This document shows, piece by piece, positions 21,199-32,199 of a stretch of 64,000 bases of DNA. A program made the position numbers and the translations under genes. How positions within the stretch are numbered: position 1 is the first letter of the stretch; each line of letters begins with the position of its first letter. Source of the DNA: Rhipidocladum racemiflorum (lineage: Eukaryota; Streptophyta; Magnoliopsida; Poales; Poaceae); contig CM070572.1 of the NCBI GenBank assembly GCA_036346355.1, positions 4,533,001-4,597,000 of the forward strand, in the 5' to 3' direction. Under the pieces are notes generated by a model. It saw only the letters and a program-made list of their open reading frames with translations, was not told the DNA's origin and made no database searches.

Positions 21199-24100
21199 AT
21201 GTCGCTGAACCCGCACTCGGCCGCGGCGGGTCGCTATCTCGGTCTGGAGAGGAAGGAGTTCCTTCCTCCGCGGCCCGAGTCCGGTTGGCGAGTTCCGCCG
21301 GCCGGGACCGAGGTCCCCGAACTTGAGGACGGCGAGATAGTCTCGCTGGCGTCCTTCTACGAACGGGGCTTCGGACTTCCACTCCACCCGTTCGTCCGGG
21401 GGTTGCTGCACTATTACGGGGGAGAGGTTCATCACCTGAACCCGAATGGAGTCCTCCATATTGCGGTCTTCATGACGCTGTGTGAGGCCTTTCTGGGGAT
21501 TGAACCCCATTGGGGGCTCTGGCGCCACTTCTTCTTCGCGAGGTCGTCACCGGACACCACCGGCCTCCTCGGAGCTCTGATGATCCAACTGCGCAACCAT
21601 CGCAAGCCGTTCTACGTCGATTTGAAGCTGCCGACGTCTAACCGGGGGTGGCATAGCGAGTGGTTCTACGTCCGGAACCTCGACAACAGTGCCCCTCCCT
21701 TCAGTGGGAATTTACCAACGCCGCATCCTTGTTGGGGCTGGGGTCCTGACGCGAAGGACCGGAAGAAGGTGGACGCGATCCTTGAAAAGCTCGCGGACCT
21801 GAAGCGGCGGGGCCTGACAGGCAAGGTGGTCCTCAGCACGTTCATGGAGAGGCGCATCCAACCCTTCAAGGTCCGGTTGCGTCCCATGTTTGAGTACATT
21901 GGGCCGACCGACCTTGCAAGGTCGTCGGAGCGGGAGCTCCCTCCGTCGGAGATCCTCACGCGTGTGTCCGCAGTCTCCATCGCGGGAGATACCGAGCCGG
22001 TGGGCGAGGCACCTGCGCCGTTCTCGGCGCAGAATCCTCCGGACTTGGTACGTCCGGTGGCTCCTGTTTGCTTTTGTTTTGTTCTGTTCCCTCGTCCCCT
22101 TATCCGAGCGTGTTCTCGTAGGGGCTCGGTGGACTGATCTCCCGTCCCTTGCTGCCGGGGGAAAAGGAGTTGAGGGCGGCCGCGCGCCTCGAAAAGAAGA
22201 AGCAGGACGCCGCCCGGCTAGCGAAAAAAGAGGCCACCAAGACGCGGAAGAGGAAAGAGCGCGCGGACCGAGCCGCGCGTGGCGAGGAGGTCTCGGAGGA
22301 GACCTCGGAGGAGACCTCGAGTGAGGGTGACGAGGAGTCGTTGCCGAGCGAGGGAGAAGAAGTTGCCGGAGGCGATTCTGCGACGCGACGCTGGTCCCGA
22401 TGGGCCGCGGCCGACGACCGCGGCTCCTCCGAAGAAACCGCGGGCGCAGGGTTTATCCTGCGGAAGCGCAGGTCCCTGTCGCCTCCTCGCGGGGGTCCGG
22501 CAAAGAGGGCACGTCAGGTGCCGGTTGTTCGCTCCTCCCGGTAAGTGACTTACGTAATTCCTCCGGTGCTATCTTCTTCTGTAATTCCTGACCGACCGCT
22601 GTGCGCAGGGGCCACACCAGCGCTGGGAGGGCGCTGAGTCCTACTTCGGCGGTGAGGAATCGCCTTCCGGCCCTGTCCTCGGGCGCGGCGGTGGTCGTCG
22701 GGAAGCGAGATCGTCGGATCGCTCAGCAGTAGAGCCGTCGGTGAAAACGCCTGCCGGAGAGGGACGATCTGGGCGCTGCCGGATGCGACCGCGGCGAAGC
22801 TCCGTCGGGCGTGCTTCCGCCGTCTGTCGACCAGTTGAGACCGGCGAAATCCTGCCGGCCCTGCCTTCCCCGTGTTGCCGACGGCCGTGGAGGTCAGCGC
22901 GAGCCGTCGCCGAAAGCATTGGGGTTCTTGGCGTTATAGCCGGCGGGCGAATCTGCCGCCCCGCCCGGCAGAATACCGCCCGATTTCAGGTCCAGAGTGT
23001 CGCCGAAGAAGCGCGGCCGCTCTGAGCGTTCCGACGGCGGGAAATCAATCGGCCATGCGATGCCGATCGCGTGGCCCGACTTGGCTCCCGACCCGGCCGG
23101 GGTCCCGCGTTCGTTACGGGCGGCAGCGAAGCAGCGGATTGGGGCGTTACGGAGGAGGAGATGGGAAGGATCCACGCCGACCTTACTCTCGTTGTTGACG
23201 CCGCGTCCAAAGCGAGGAAGTCCATTGCTCAGGAGCCCCGCTCGGCCAGATCGGTAAGTCTGACGGGGATTTGTCTTTTGTGCATCTCTCGACCGGGAAA
23301 TGGAGACTGACCGGGCGGGTATTCGCAGCGCTTGACATCCCGAGCGGTGGACAAGTCGATGTTCCTCCGGCACTTGCACACCAGGAGTGCCGTGAGGAAA
23401 GAGCTGCTCGACGCCGGAGGGCGCTTGCCGCCGCCGAGCAAGGATTTGCCTCGGCGGTCGGTCGGGCCGGGAGGTCACCGAAGCCTTGCGGGAGGCTCAG
23501 CGACGTGCGGAGTCGTTGGCCACCGAGGGAGAGAGGGCCAGGTCGTCCCTGGCGGATGCGGAAGCGGCCAAGACTTCTGCAGACAGTGCGGCAGTATCCG
23601 CCCGGGCGGAGGCCGCCCTCTATCGGGAGGAATGCGAGTCGGTCCGCAGGGAGGCCGACCAGCTTCGCGCCGAGCGGGATCTCGCTCGGGGGGAGCTCGT
23701 GACGGTGAAGGAGCTTGCCGACCGTGCTACGGCCGACCGGGAAGCGCGTGCCAAGGTCGAGGAGGAACTTCGCGCCAAGGAAGCTTCCGTGGCCGGTGAG
23801 TAGTTCGTTCTTCCGGGAGTCACCACGGCGAGCGTCCCCTGACGTCGTTTTCGTCCCTGCAGATCTGCGAAAAAGCCTTAGCGACGTGCTGGAGTCGCGA
23901 AGGGTGGCGGTGGAGGCACGAGACGCGGCGGTCGAGTCACGCGACTTGGCCCTTTTGGACAAGCGGCTGGCGGAGAGGGATGCGGCCGATACGACGGCCC
24001 AGCTGACGGTCCTCCATGTGGGCATCCAGGCCGCCTGTGACCGGCTGTTCGGGCTTACTCCGGGCCCCAGCGCCATCCCCGCCATGCTTGGATGGATCCT

Positions 24101-24333
24101 CGAGCGTCGGCGTCGGTCGCGAAGCGGCGGTGCTTGGCGCTTCCTCGGCCCTGGTCAACACCGTCTCTTATTATGACGGCGTCGACCTTGAGGCGGTCGG
24201 GAAGCGGCGTTCTTCCGACCGAAGCGACGAAGAGGTTGACGCGTTCATGGCCCGGGTCGATCCGTGCGCCCAAGAGATTGCCGGCCGAATCTCGCCGCGC
24301 GAAATCCTCCGTCGGAAGGGGGAGGAAGATTAG
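21199..24333 (+). CDS. Antisense spliced ORF of the Tat element ('putative gypsy-type transposon' protein), degenerate
   Basis: It runs opposite to gag-pol. Exon 1 is 21199-22047: ATG 21199, 283 codons, ending at TTG|GTACGT. It contains FYERGFGLPLHPFVRGLLHY, LNPNGVLHIAVFMTLCEAFL, GIEPHWGLWRHFF and GWHSEWFYV. This is the domain Pfam names 'putative gypsy type transposon' in plants. Exon 2 (22122-22540, phase 0) is rich in Lys, Arg and Glu and may carry a nuclear signal (ARLAKKEATKTRKRKERA). Middle exons around 22609-23460 are hard to define and one frame has a stop. Exon to 23795 (ending GCCG|GTGAGT) and exon 23863-24333 join in phase 1 and encode an Ala/Arg/Glu-rich coiled coil, then an end containing SYYDGVDLEAVGKR and RKGEED. 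A frameshift lies near 24105-24120. The protein's function is unknown. Exon 1 is certain as an ORF; the full gene model is inference. Confidence 0.65.
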
Positions 24334-24409
24334 TTTTCCTTCTTTTTGCTTTTTTGGCAATGTATGTAATGAACATGACTGCCCTAGTCGAGCTCAACGC
24401 CGGGCTGTT

Positions 24410-24770
24410 TTAAGTTACTCTGCCCGTCTACCCCGTGTTTCTTTTATGAATTTGGGCAATTTTTCAACCGTAGCTACGGGGGCCCACAGGGGTGCCCTGA
24501 GAGCGTAGGCGTTGCACCAGGTTCATGCGAAGAGGACACAGGGCAGGGCGAGCTGCCTCGAGCGATTGCTTGGTGAAGGAAGTGTCGGGTTGCTTTAAGT
24601 TATTTTGCTCGTCTATCCCGTGCTTTTTCTATGAAATTGGGCAATCTTACGACCATAGCTGCAGGGCCCGCGGGGGTGCCCCGAGAGCGTAGGTGTTGCT
24701 TCAATCCCGTCCAGAGAGATCACGGGATAGGACGAGCTATCTCGAGCGATAGCTTTGCGGAGGGGTGCCT
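24410..24770. repeat. Two diverged tandem copies of a 185-bp unit in the Tat 3' region
   Basis: TTAAGTTACTCTGCCCGTCT at 24410 and TTAAGTTATTTTGCTCGTCT at 24595 start parallel blocks. Both contain TTTGGGCAAT, a GTAGCTRC word, GGGGTGCCC and GAGAGCGTAGG. A second repeated word, RAGCCGTAGCCG...GTAGGCCGTAGTA, recurs between about 24890 and 25260. This region lies between the antisense gene and integrase. Confidence 0.65.
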
Positions 24771-25579
24771 ATGTCGGACCGCCCTCTTTACGAAGCTTGC
24801 GCTTGGTAGGTTAGATCGCTGACCCGAGCGGAGGTGCTCCGACCGTCCCTGGCGTCTCTTGCTCGGAGGACTCGTTTCCCCCCCGCAGAGTGCTACTTCG
24901 AAGCCGTAGCCGCGGAGGCGTAGGCCGTAGTACTTTTTGGGCTAGAGGGAACAAGTCCCGAGGTAGATAGCTCGGTCGGTCGGAGTACCGCTTGGGTTAG
25001 CGACCCTGGTCGATCAAACTATCTTATGCTCGGGCGGCTTCCTTTTTGCGTTGAATGCTACTTGGGAGCCGTAGCCGTTGGGGCTTAGGTTGTAGCATTC
25101 GGCTCGAGGAGGTTGCCACGAGATTTGTTTGATCGATCGGCTCGCCGATCTATATCGAAAGGCTCCGTCCGACCGCTGCTCGGCCCTTCGCTCAGGTAGC
25201 CTCCTTTTTGCGCAAAGTGCTACTTCAAAACCGTAGCCGCAGGGGCGTGGGCCGTAGCATTTTGGTTTTGAGGAGGTTACTATGAGGGGAGCTCGGTCGG
25301 AGCGGTAACCGGTTATCGATTTGGGTCGCCGACCCCTGAGGTCACAGGGCAGCCCCCGAGTGGTGCGTGGAGACTGAGGGTGCAGTCGCCACGAGCCGCT
25401 TGAGCTCGTGGCGGGTGTGCGATTTTTTCGAAGAGGAACTTTATACTTTCGAGGATAAGGGTGGATTTAACTCGCCTTGAGGACCGCACCGCCTTCGGAA
25501 CTGGTGTCGGGCGCTTCGTCTTCCGCTCCGTTATGCGACTCTACGGTGCTTCGTCTTCCGCGCCTCCCACACTGCTCGC

Positions 25580-25881
25580 CTATAAAAGGAGAGGCGCCGG
25601 TGCGCCCATTCCCCGTGCGCCATGGCGGACCACAACGCCGCCTTCGCGAGGAGGTAGTCGCCCATCGTGCCTGGTTGCGGGAGGTGGCGGATGCCGAGGT
25701 CGCGGTATTCGTGAGGACGTCGCGGCGAAGTCGGCGTCCTCGTCGTCGGCGTTCCTCGGCCGAAGCGGCGCCACTATTGCGGGCGATGGTAGAGGCACGC
25801 CGCGTGGAGCTCGGCTGGCAAGGCGCGCACCAAGATCGCAACGGGCGGTTCGCTCTTGGCTGGGGCGATGTTCCTCCATAG
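25580..25881 (+). other. Second plus-strand promoter-like motif and short antisense reading frame in the Tat element
   Basis: TATAAAAGG at 25580 lies 41 bp upstream of an ATG at 25621 in good context (GCGCCATGGCGGAC). The frame from the ATG stops quickly. The overlapping frame continues as EVVAHRAWLREVADAEVAVF to TAG at 25879-25881, so an original short protein may have been frameshifted. It is antisense to the retrotransposon genes, like the larger ORF at 21199. No domain is recognised. Confidence 0.4.
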
Positions 25882-26248
25882 ATAAATAAAGTGCTGCTTC
25901 GCTTCCCGTTTCTTCTTTCTTCTTTGAGGACTTTTTGCGCTTATGATTCGCCCATATCCGTAGTCTTTTGGGATCGCAGCGGATCCAGCGTAGGTTGGAG
26001 GCGGAATTTCTTGCGTGTTTGCCGCCGAAATGACCCGTCCAACCGTAGGTCGGTTGTTCTTGTGTCAGCGGTTTTTGCAATGCGCAGAGTACTGCTTCGG
26101 GACCTTCGCTTTCGGGGCGTAGGTCGCAGTACTTGCGGCAGGCAAAAAGATGGAAAAAAGGGAAAGCACTTGGTTGGTGGTCCGAGAGTTACGGCTTCCC
26201 TTTGCTCAAGTGTTTTTCGAGTGGTAACAAAGAGGGGGGAGAGACTGA

Positions 26249-27300
26249 CTAAGAGTAGAACTTTCTCAGCTTCTCTATGTTCCACGCGTTTGTCACGAGA
26301 TTTCCTTCGGTGTCCTTGAGGCGGAAAGTGCCAGGTCGGAGGACTTCCGCGATGGTGAAAGGGCCCTCCCAGGGCGGGGAGAGCTTGTGCCTGTCCTTCG
26401 CGGATTGGACTTGGCGCAGCACTAAATCGCCGACTTCGAACGAGCGGCCGCGGACCCGTCGGCTGTGGTAGCGACGCAGCGCCTGCTGATATTTGGCCGA
26501 CCGCAAGACCGCGACATCCCGAGCCTCGTCGAGTTGGTCGAGGTCATCCTGCTGCTCCTCGGTCCCCCGTGCGGTGTTGTAGTTCTGCACCCTTGGCGCA
26601 CCGTACTCAAGGTCGGTCGGGAGGACAGCCTCCGCTCCGAACACTAAGAAAAAAGGTGTGAACCCGGTCGACCGGGTTGGTGTGGTTCGCAGACTCCAAA
26701 GCACGGGTGGTAGCTCGGCGGCCCATCGTCCCGCGAATTTCTTCAGTCGGCTGAAGATTCGCGGCTTGAGTCCTTGGAGGATCATGCCGTTGGCTCGCTC
26801 GGCCTGTCCGTTGGCTCGGGGGTGTGCCACTGCCGCCCAGTCGACTCGGATATTGAAGTTGTCGCAGAACTCGAGGAACTCCTTTCCCGTGAACTGCGTC
26901 CCGTTGTCGGTGATGATGGAGTTGGGCACCCCGAACCGGTAGACAATATCGCGGAAGAAACTCGCTGCCTGCGCCGATGTGATCTTTGCCAATGGCTTTG
27001 CTTCGATCCACTTTGTGAACTTGTCTATGGCGACAAGCAAGTGAGTGAAGCCCGGCGCTTTTCGAAGGGTCCGACCAGGTCGAGCCCCCAAACCGCGAAG
27101 GGCCATGTGATGGGGATCGTCTGCAGGGCTTGCGCAGGAAGATGCATCTGCCTGGCGAAGAATTGGCATCCTTCGCAGGTGCGGACGATTTGGGTCGCAT
27201 CTGCTACGGCGGTCGGCCAGTAGAAACCTTGTCGGAAGGCTTTTCCTACCAGGGACCGCGGCGCGGCATGGTGCCCGCACACCCCGTCGTGGATGTCCAG
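26249..27300 (-). pseudogene. Tat element integrase
   Basis: Integrase inserts the cDNA into the host genome. The N-terminal part in one frame (about 27025-27282) has the zinc-binding HHCC region (CEGCQFF) and the first catalytic Asp in WGLDLVGPF. A frameshift near 27045 leads to the next frame, with FTHLLVAIDKFTKWIEAKPL, the second Asp in NSIITDNGTQF and the catalytic Glu in NGQAERANGM. The C-terminus has a GPFTIAEVLRPGTFRLKD module. The DDE residues are all present, but the shift breaks the protein. It is the last pol domain, as in Ty3/Gypsy. Confidence 0.9.
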
Positions 27301-27688
27301 CAGAAGGTGCTTCCCTTGGTCGGTCGGAACGCACTTCTGAAGGATTCCGGACGGGCTCCTCTTGTATAGGGCGCCCTCGATCAGGACGAAAGACTTAGCC
27401 CGCCGAGCGAGGCGGTGGTATCGGCGGGGAGCGACCCGTTCGTCAACCGATCGACAATCGGTTGCCTCCAGTCGGTTCGGCGCCAGACGCCAAGTCCGAC
27501 CCAGTGCGAGTGGGCATCTGGCGAAGATCGGTGGGGCCGCCCGCCTTTGGGGTCGGCGGCGCCCTCGGCCTTCGGGTCCAACCGGATTGAAGAAATTTCT
27601 TGGTCGGAGACGAAGATTCCGAGGGAACCGGCCCCTTCCGGAGGCGAGGTTGGCGAGGAGTCGGCTTCACCGCTAGTAGCGTCGGTAG

Positions 27689-28054
27689 CTATGATGGAGC
27701 TCGAAACCCTTGAACTTCTCCTCGAGCTTGCGGACCTCGAGCGATGGCGACCATCCGAGCGTCACGGGGCTCGGTGGCTTTCATCACTTGGTCGACGACC
27801 AGCTTGGAGTCGCCGTGAACGTTGAGCCGTCGTGCGCCCAGGTCGGCGGTGATCCGAAGGCCATTGACGAGGGCTTCGTACTCGGCGACATTGTTGGTGG
27901 CGTCGAAGAGTAGTCGTATGGCATACCGGAGTTTGTTGCCGAGTGGGGAGATGATGACGACCCCCGCGCCGGCCCCGTTCTTGGTGTAAGACCCGTCGAA
28001 GTACATTGTCCAAGATTCGGTCCTCGACCGCGCAGGACTTGCGCCTCGGTCCAC
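27689..28054 (-). pseudogene. Second (archaeal-type) RNase H domain of the Tat element
   Basis: The frame shows the RNase H acidic residues in order: MYFDGSYTKNGAGAGV, NVAEYEALVNGL and HGDSKLVVDQV. An additional RNase H domain between the canonical RT-linked one and integrase is a Tat-lineage trait. It is out of frame with both neighbours. Confidence 0.8.
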
Positions 28055-28198
28055 TCGGCGACAAAGTCCGCCAAGACTGGGACTTGATCGCCGTCTGGGG
28101 ACGTCACGATATGTCGAGGCCGTTGAGCTCGAGAGCCCATTTGGCGATCCTTCCGTAGCGTCAGCGGTTGTGGACGACTTCTCCGAGCGGTGAGGAGG

Positions 28199-29374
28199 TT
28201 ACCACGGAGATGGGGTGTCGATCAAGTAATGGTCAATCTTCATCTTGGTGATGAGCACCGAGTACAGTAACTTCTGAATCTGAGGAAATCGGACATTTGT
28301 TTCGGAGAGCACCTCGCTGAAGAAGTATACCGGCCTCTGCACCTTGAGAACGCGGCCTACCTCCGCTCGCTTCCACAACAAGTGCCGCTACCGACGACCT
28401 GAGTCGTGGCGGCGATGTAGAGGAGCAAAGGCTCCTGTGGCTCCGGGGCGACCAAGACCGGAGGTGAGGTCAGAAAGGCCTTTAGTCGACTAAAGGCTTC
28501 CTGAGCTTCGTTGGTCCAGGAAAAATGGTCGGACTTCTTCATCAGCTTGTAGAGTGGCATCCCGCGTTCGAGGCGGGATACGAAGCGACTTAGTGCCGCG
28601 AGGCATCCCATCAGCCTTTGAACTCCCTTCAGATCGTTGATTGGCCCCATCCTTGCGATAGCGGAGATCTTATCTCGGTTGGCTTCGATGCCACGCTCGG
28701 AGACGATGAATCCCAGCAACTTGCCCTTGGGGACCCCGAAGACGCATTTCTCGGGGTTGAGCTTTATGCGAAACCGTCGGAGGTTCGCAAAAGTCTCTTC
28801 TAGGTCGGCGATGAGGTCATCGGCCTTCCTGGTTTTGACAACGATGTCGTCGACGTAGGCCTCGATGTTACGGCCAATTTGGTCTGAAAAACATGCCTGC
28901 ATACACCGCTGGTACGTGGCGCCTGCGTTTTCGACCAAAAGGCATCGTGGACGTAAAGATCTGGCCGTACGGGGTGATGAAGGAGGTCGCGAGCTGATCG
29001 GACTCCTTCATCGTAATCTGGTGATAGCCCGAGTAGGCATCCAAAAAAGAAAGGGACTCGCACCCGGCGGTGGAGTCCACGACCTGGTCGATGCGAGGTA
29101 ATGGGAATGGATCTTTCGGACAGGCCTTGTTGAGGCTCGTGTAGTCAACACACATTCTCCATTGCCCCGACGTTTTCTTTACAAGGACGGGATTGGCGAG
29201 CCACTCGGGGTGACGCACCTCCCTTACAAAACCGGCGGCCAAAAGTTTGGCGATCTCTTCCCCAATGGCCCGTCGCTTCTCTTCGTCGAAACGGCGCAGG
29301 CTCTGGGCGATCGGTTTGGATCCCAGTCGAATGTTCAGGGAGTGCTCGGCGACCTCCTTCGGGACTCCTGGCAT
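28199..29374 (-). pseudogene. Tat element reverse transcriptase and first RNase H region
   Basis: Two overlapping frames encode RT. From 29374 to about 28935: VREVRHPEWLANPVLVKK, WRMCVDYTSLNKACPKD, FPLPRIDQVVDSTAG and SFLDAYSGYHQI. A frameshift near 28935 leads to NAGATYQRCMQACF and the intact catalytic IEAYVDDIVVKT, then LGFIVSERGIEAN and FSWTNEAQEAFSRLK. Another shift near 28380 enters RPVYFFSEVLSE, the start of the RT-linked RNase H region. The domain order is right for Ty3/Gypsy. The shifts make it inactive as it stands. Confidence 0.9.
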
Positions 29375-29437
29375 GTCCGAGGGTCTCCAAGCGAAGACGT
29401 CTCGGTTTGCTTGGAGGAAGTCGACGAGCGCGCCTTC

Positions 29438-30205
29438 CTATTTGGTGGTGAGGGCGGCCCCGATCCGCACGGTCTTGGCGGGATCTTCGGGATCAACCGC
29501 GACCTCCTTCGTGTCCTCTGCGGACTTGAAAGAGCTAGGCCCCGACTTGCTGGAGTCGGGGGCGGATCCGGAGGCCTTCTCCTGGAGCTGAGCGAGCTCG
29601 GCGGAAGCGACGACTGCTGAGGCCAGCTCGCAGCTGCTTTGCTCGCAGTTGTAGGCGAGCTGGAAAGATGTGGCCACGGTGATGACACCTTGCGGCCCTG
29701 GCATCTTCAGCTTGAGGTAGGTGTAATTGGGGACCGCCATGAACTTCGCGTAGCATGGTCGCCCTGCATGGCGTGGTAGGAGCCGGGAAGTCCACAACCT
29801 CGAAAGTGAGGCTCGGTGCGGAAGTTGTCCGGCTCCCAAAGGTGACGGGCAGCCGACCTGCCCGAGGGGTGGGCTGTTGGCCTGGCACGACGCCGTGGAA
29901 GGGCGCCTTGCTCGGCCGGAGGGCGGAGCGAGGACCCCTAGGGCATCCAGGGTCTCAACATACATGATGTTGAGGCTGCCGCCGCCGCCCATGAGCACCT
30001 TGGTCAGCGCCGTCCCACGATGGGGTCGACGACGGCGGAGTAGCGTCCGGGTGCGGGATGTGGTCGGGTGGTCGGTCCGGTCGAAGGCGATCGGGCATTC
30101 CGACCACCTCAAGTAGGTGGGCACGGCGGGGTAGCCGTGTGGACCTCTCGGTGGCGAAGCTTCAACTGTCGCTTGTCGGCGTAGCACTCCGCCTCCGAAG
30201 ATCAT
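29438..30205 (-). pseudogene. Tat element protease region
   Basis: This frame contains TKVLMGGGGSLNIMYVETLD. Plant Gypsy proteases have an Asp in this block (MDGGSSLNILY type), so the catalytic Asp appears changed to Gly. The C-terminal part has YAKFMAVPNYTYLKLKMPGP. The frame ends at TAG 29438-29440 and the same frame reopens directly into RT (VDFLQANRDVFAWRPSDMPG), so a nonsense mutation separates the two. The N-terminal half is partly out of frame. Confidence 0.75.
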
Positions 30206-32098
30206 GAGGCGACCATCGAGTTGTGGGAACTTCGTCGATCGCTCATCGCCCTTTGCACCGGCTGCCGACGCCGTCGCGCTTCTTCCTTACCCCGTGATGT
30301 CGTGGGGTTTCCGGAGAAACCGCCAGGACTTCGCAGCCCCGATACTTGTGTTTGACGGGATAGTCGTGGTTCGACACGGACTATCCATCAACTTCTCGAA
30401 TCGGTCGGGCGTCTGCCGAGCTTTGCTTAGCGGTCGGTCGGCAGCCAGCGACCATTCGGCCTTTCGCGGCCACTGTTTCCACTTCCGCTCCCTTTGGTCA
30501 GTGCGGTCGGAGGGGGCGCCGCTCAGGCCGGCTGTCTTGTGGGTATTTTCTTTCGAAGATGGCCCCACGGCCTCCTCGCCGGGCGTGGTTGGTGGCGATG
30601 TCAAGGAGCTCCTTGGTGGTCCGGCCATACAGCCCAACTTGTGGACCAGGGCCTCGCCGCGTGGTGCCGTAGATGAACGCCCGATGACGTCGGCGTCGCG
30701 GATGTCGAGGAGCTCGTTGCACCGCTGGGAGAAGCGGCGGATGTAATCCGGAGGGTCTCCCACCGCCGCTTGCAGCTCTTGAGTCCCAGGAGTTGCCAGG
30801 CGTTTATGCGTGCCACTGGAAATTCCCGACGAAGAAGGTTCGTCAGTCGGCCCACCGCCGATGGTATCTGCGGGCAGGTACTCGAGCCATGCTTTCGAGC
30901 CGAGTCCGCAAGATAGATGGGGAGGTCTTGGATAACGAAGGAGTCGTCCGTCGCTCCCCGACTCGACAAAGCGAGCCGATAGTCTTCTAACCAGACAGGG
31001 TTGGTAGCCCCGTGTACTTGGCTATGTTGGTCGGGCCGGAATCGGCCGGAAAGTCGGCGTTGCGGATCTGGCGGGTGAACGCAGCGCCCAGGACCGTCGA
31101 ATCTGGTCGGGATGGTTGTCGCTCGCTATCGTCGGCGAAGTCTGAGAGTCTTCTTTGCGTCGGTAGCTCTCCTTCGCGCCTCGAGGGTGGTGCGGAGATC
31201 ATACTTGTCCCCAGCGATGGCGCACCGGGTGTATGATGCCTGGGGAGTTCGTGGGCGGGCCGTCTTGGCTGGGCTCGTCGACCTGTGAGGGGAGTGGCCC
31301 AGTGGCGTGGCGCCCGCTCGGCCGGAGCTAGAACCTTGGGCGTCTTTGAACGACAAGACGCTCTACCGATCCGGAGGTTCGATAGGTGGACTTGGCCAGG
31401 CTCCGTTGGCTCGAGCGACCCTCGGGCGGCATTGCCGCGCGGCAATGTTACGGTTGGCGTGAGGAAGAACGGAAGGTCGTTCGCTTCCTCGGCCAATTGT
31501 CGATGCACTGACGCGAAGCGCTGCCGCCGGAGACGGGTGGTGGGTTAGGTGGCGGTGCTCGATTCGGCCTGGAGCTTGTCGAGCTCGGCCTTCGAAGCTT
31601 CCAACTCCTCGCGTCATTGGAAGGTCAGCGGCGTTGTAGGTCTTGTCGTCGTCTTCGCCGGGATTCCTCCCGCCCGCGCCTGCGTCGCGGGAGGAGGGTC
31701 CCGAGGTAGCGGGGTGGCGGATGGTTCCGCCGCACGTCATGTTGCACTCACGGGGTACGCCTGCGAGGGGGTACTCCTTATCGGAGCCTGAGCCGTGGTG
31801 GAGGAATCCGCCACAGGTCGTGGAGGGAAGCCGCAGAATCGGCCATGGCCACGAGTTGAGAGCTTCGTGGAGGGTGGAGTCGCCGCCGCCGCGATTCGTA
31901 GGCAATGTTGCCGGGTAGTGCCGCCAGGCGACGCCGCGCGCCAGCTTGCGCTGGGCCTCGAGGTGAGGTTCTTGAGGCGTCGGCAATCGCATCCAGGCTT
32001 ATGGAGGGCGTCCGGTCCCGACGGCGAGGACGAGACAAGCTCTCGCCAGTAGTGACGATGAAATCGAGGGCGCCGAAGCGGATCCAGCCCCTCGACAT
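30206..32098 (-). pseudogene. Tat element gag, frameshifted
   Basis: It is split over several minus-strand frames. GDPPDYIRRFSQRCNELLDI with DADVIGR (about 30670-30763) is the retrotransposon gag core. Further upstream are SDLAFKA-like and Arg/Pro-rich fragments, with a possible start near 32098 (MSRGWIRFGALDFIV) about 100 bp after the PBS. Gag forms the particle that packages retrotransposon RNA. The many frameshifts prevent a reliable start or length. Confidence 0.65.
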
Positions 32099-32179
32099 CG
32101 GCTAATCGTAGTGGGAGGAGGCCATCAGGGAGGAGAATGGGAACCCGAAGATGAGGATGTCGGTGAAGACGCGCGAGAG

Positions 32180-32197
32180 CCCCTACCTGGCGCGCCA
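32180..32197 (-). promoter_or_regulatory. Primer binding site of the Tat element
   Basis: On the minus strand, two bases after the LTR end ACCGACA, the sequence TGGCGCGCCAGGTAGGGG begins with TGG, complementary to a tRNA CCA end. The same type of PBS is common in cereal Gypsy elements. It fixes the element's orientation as minus. Confidence 0.8.
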
Positions 32198-32199
32198 AC

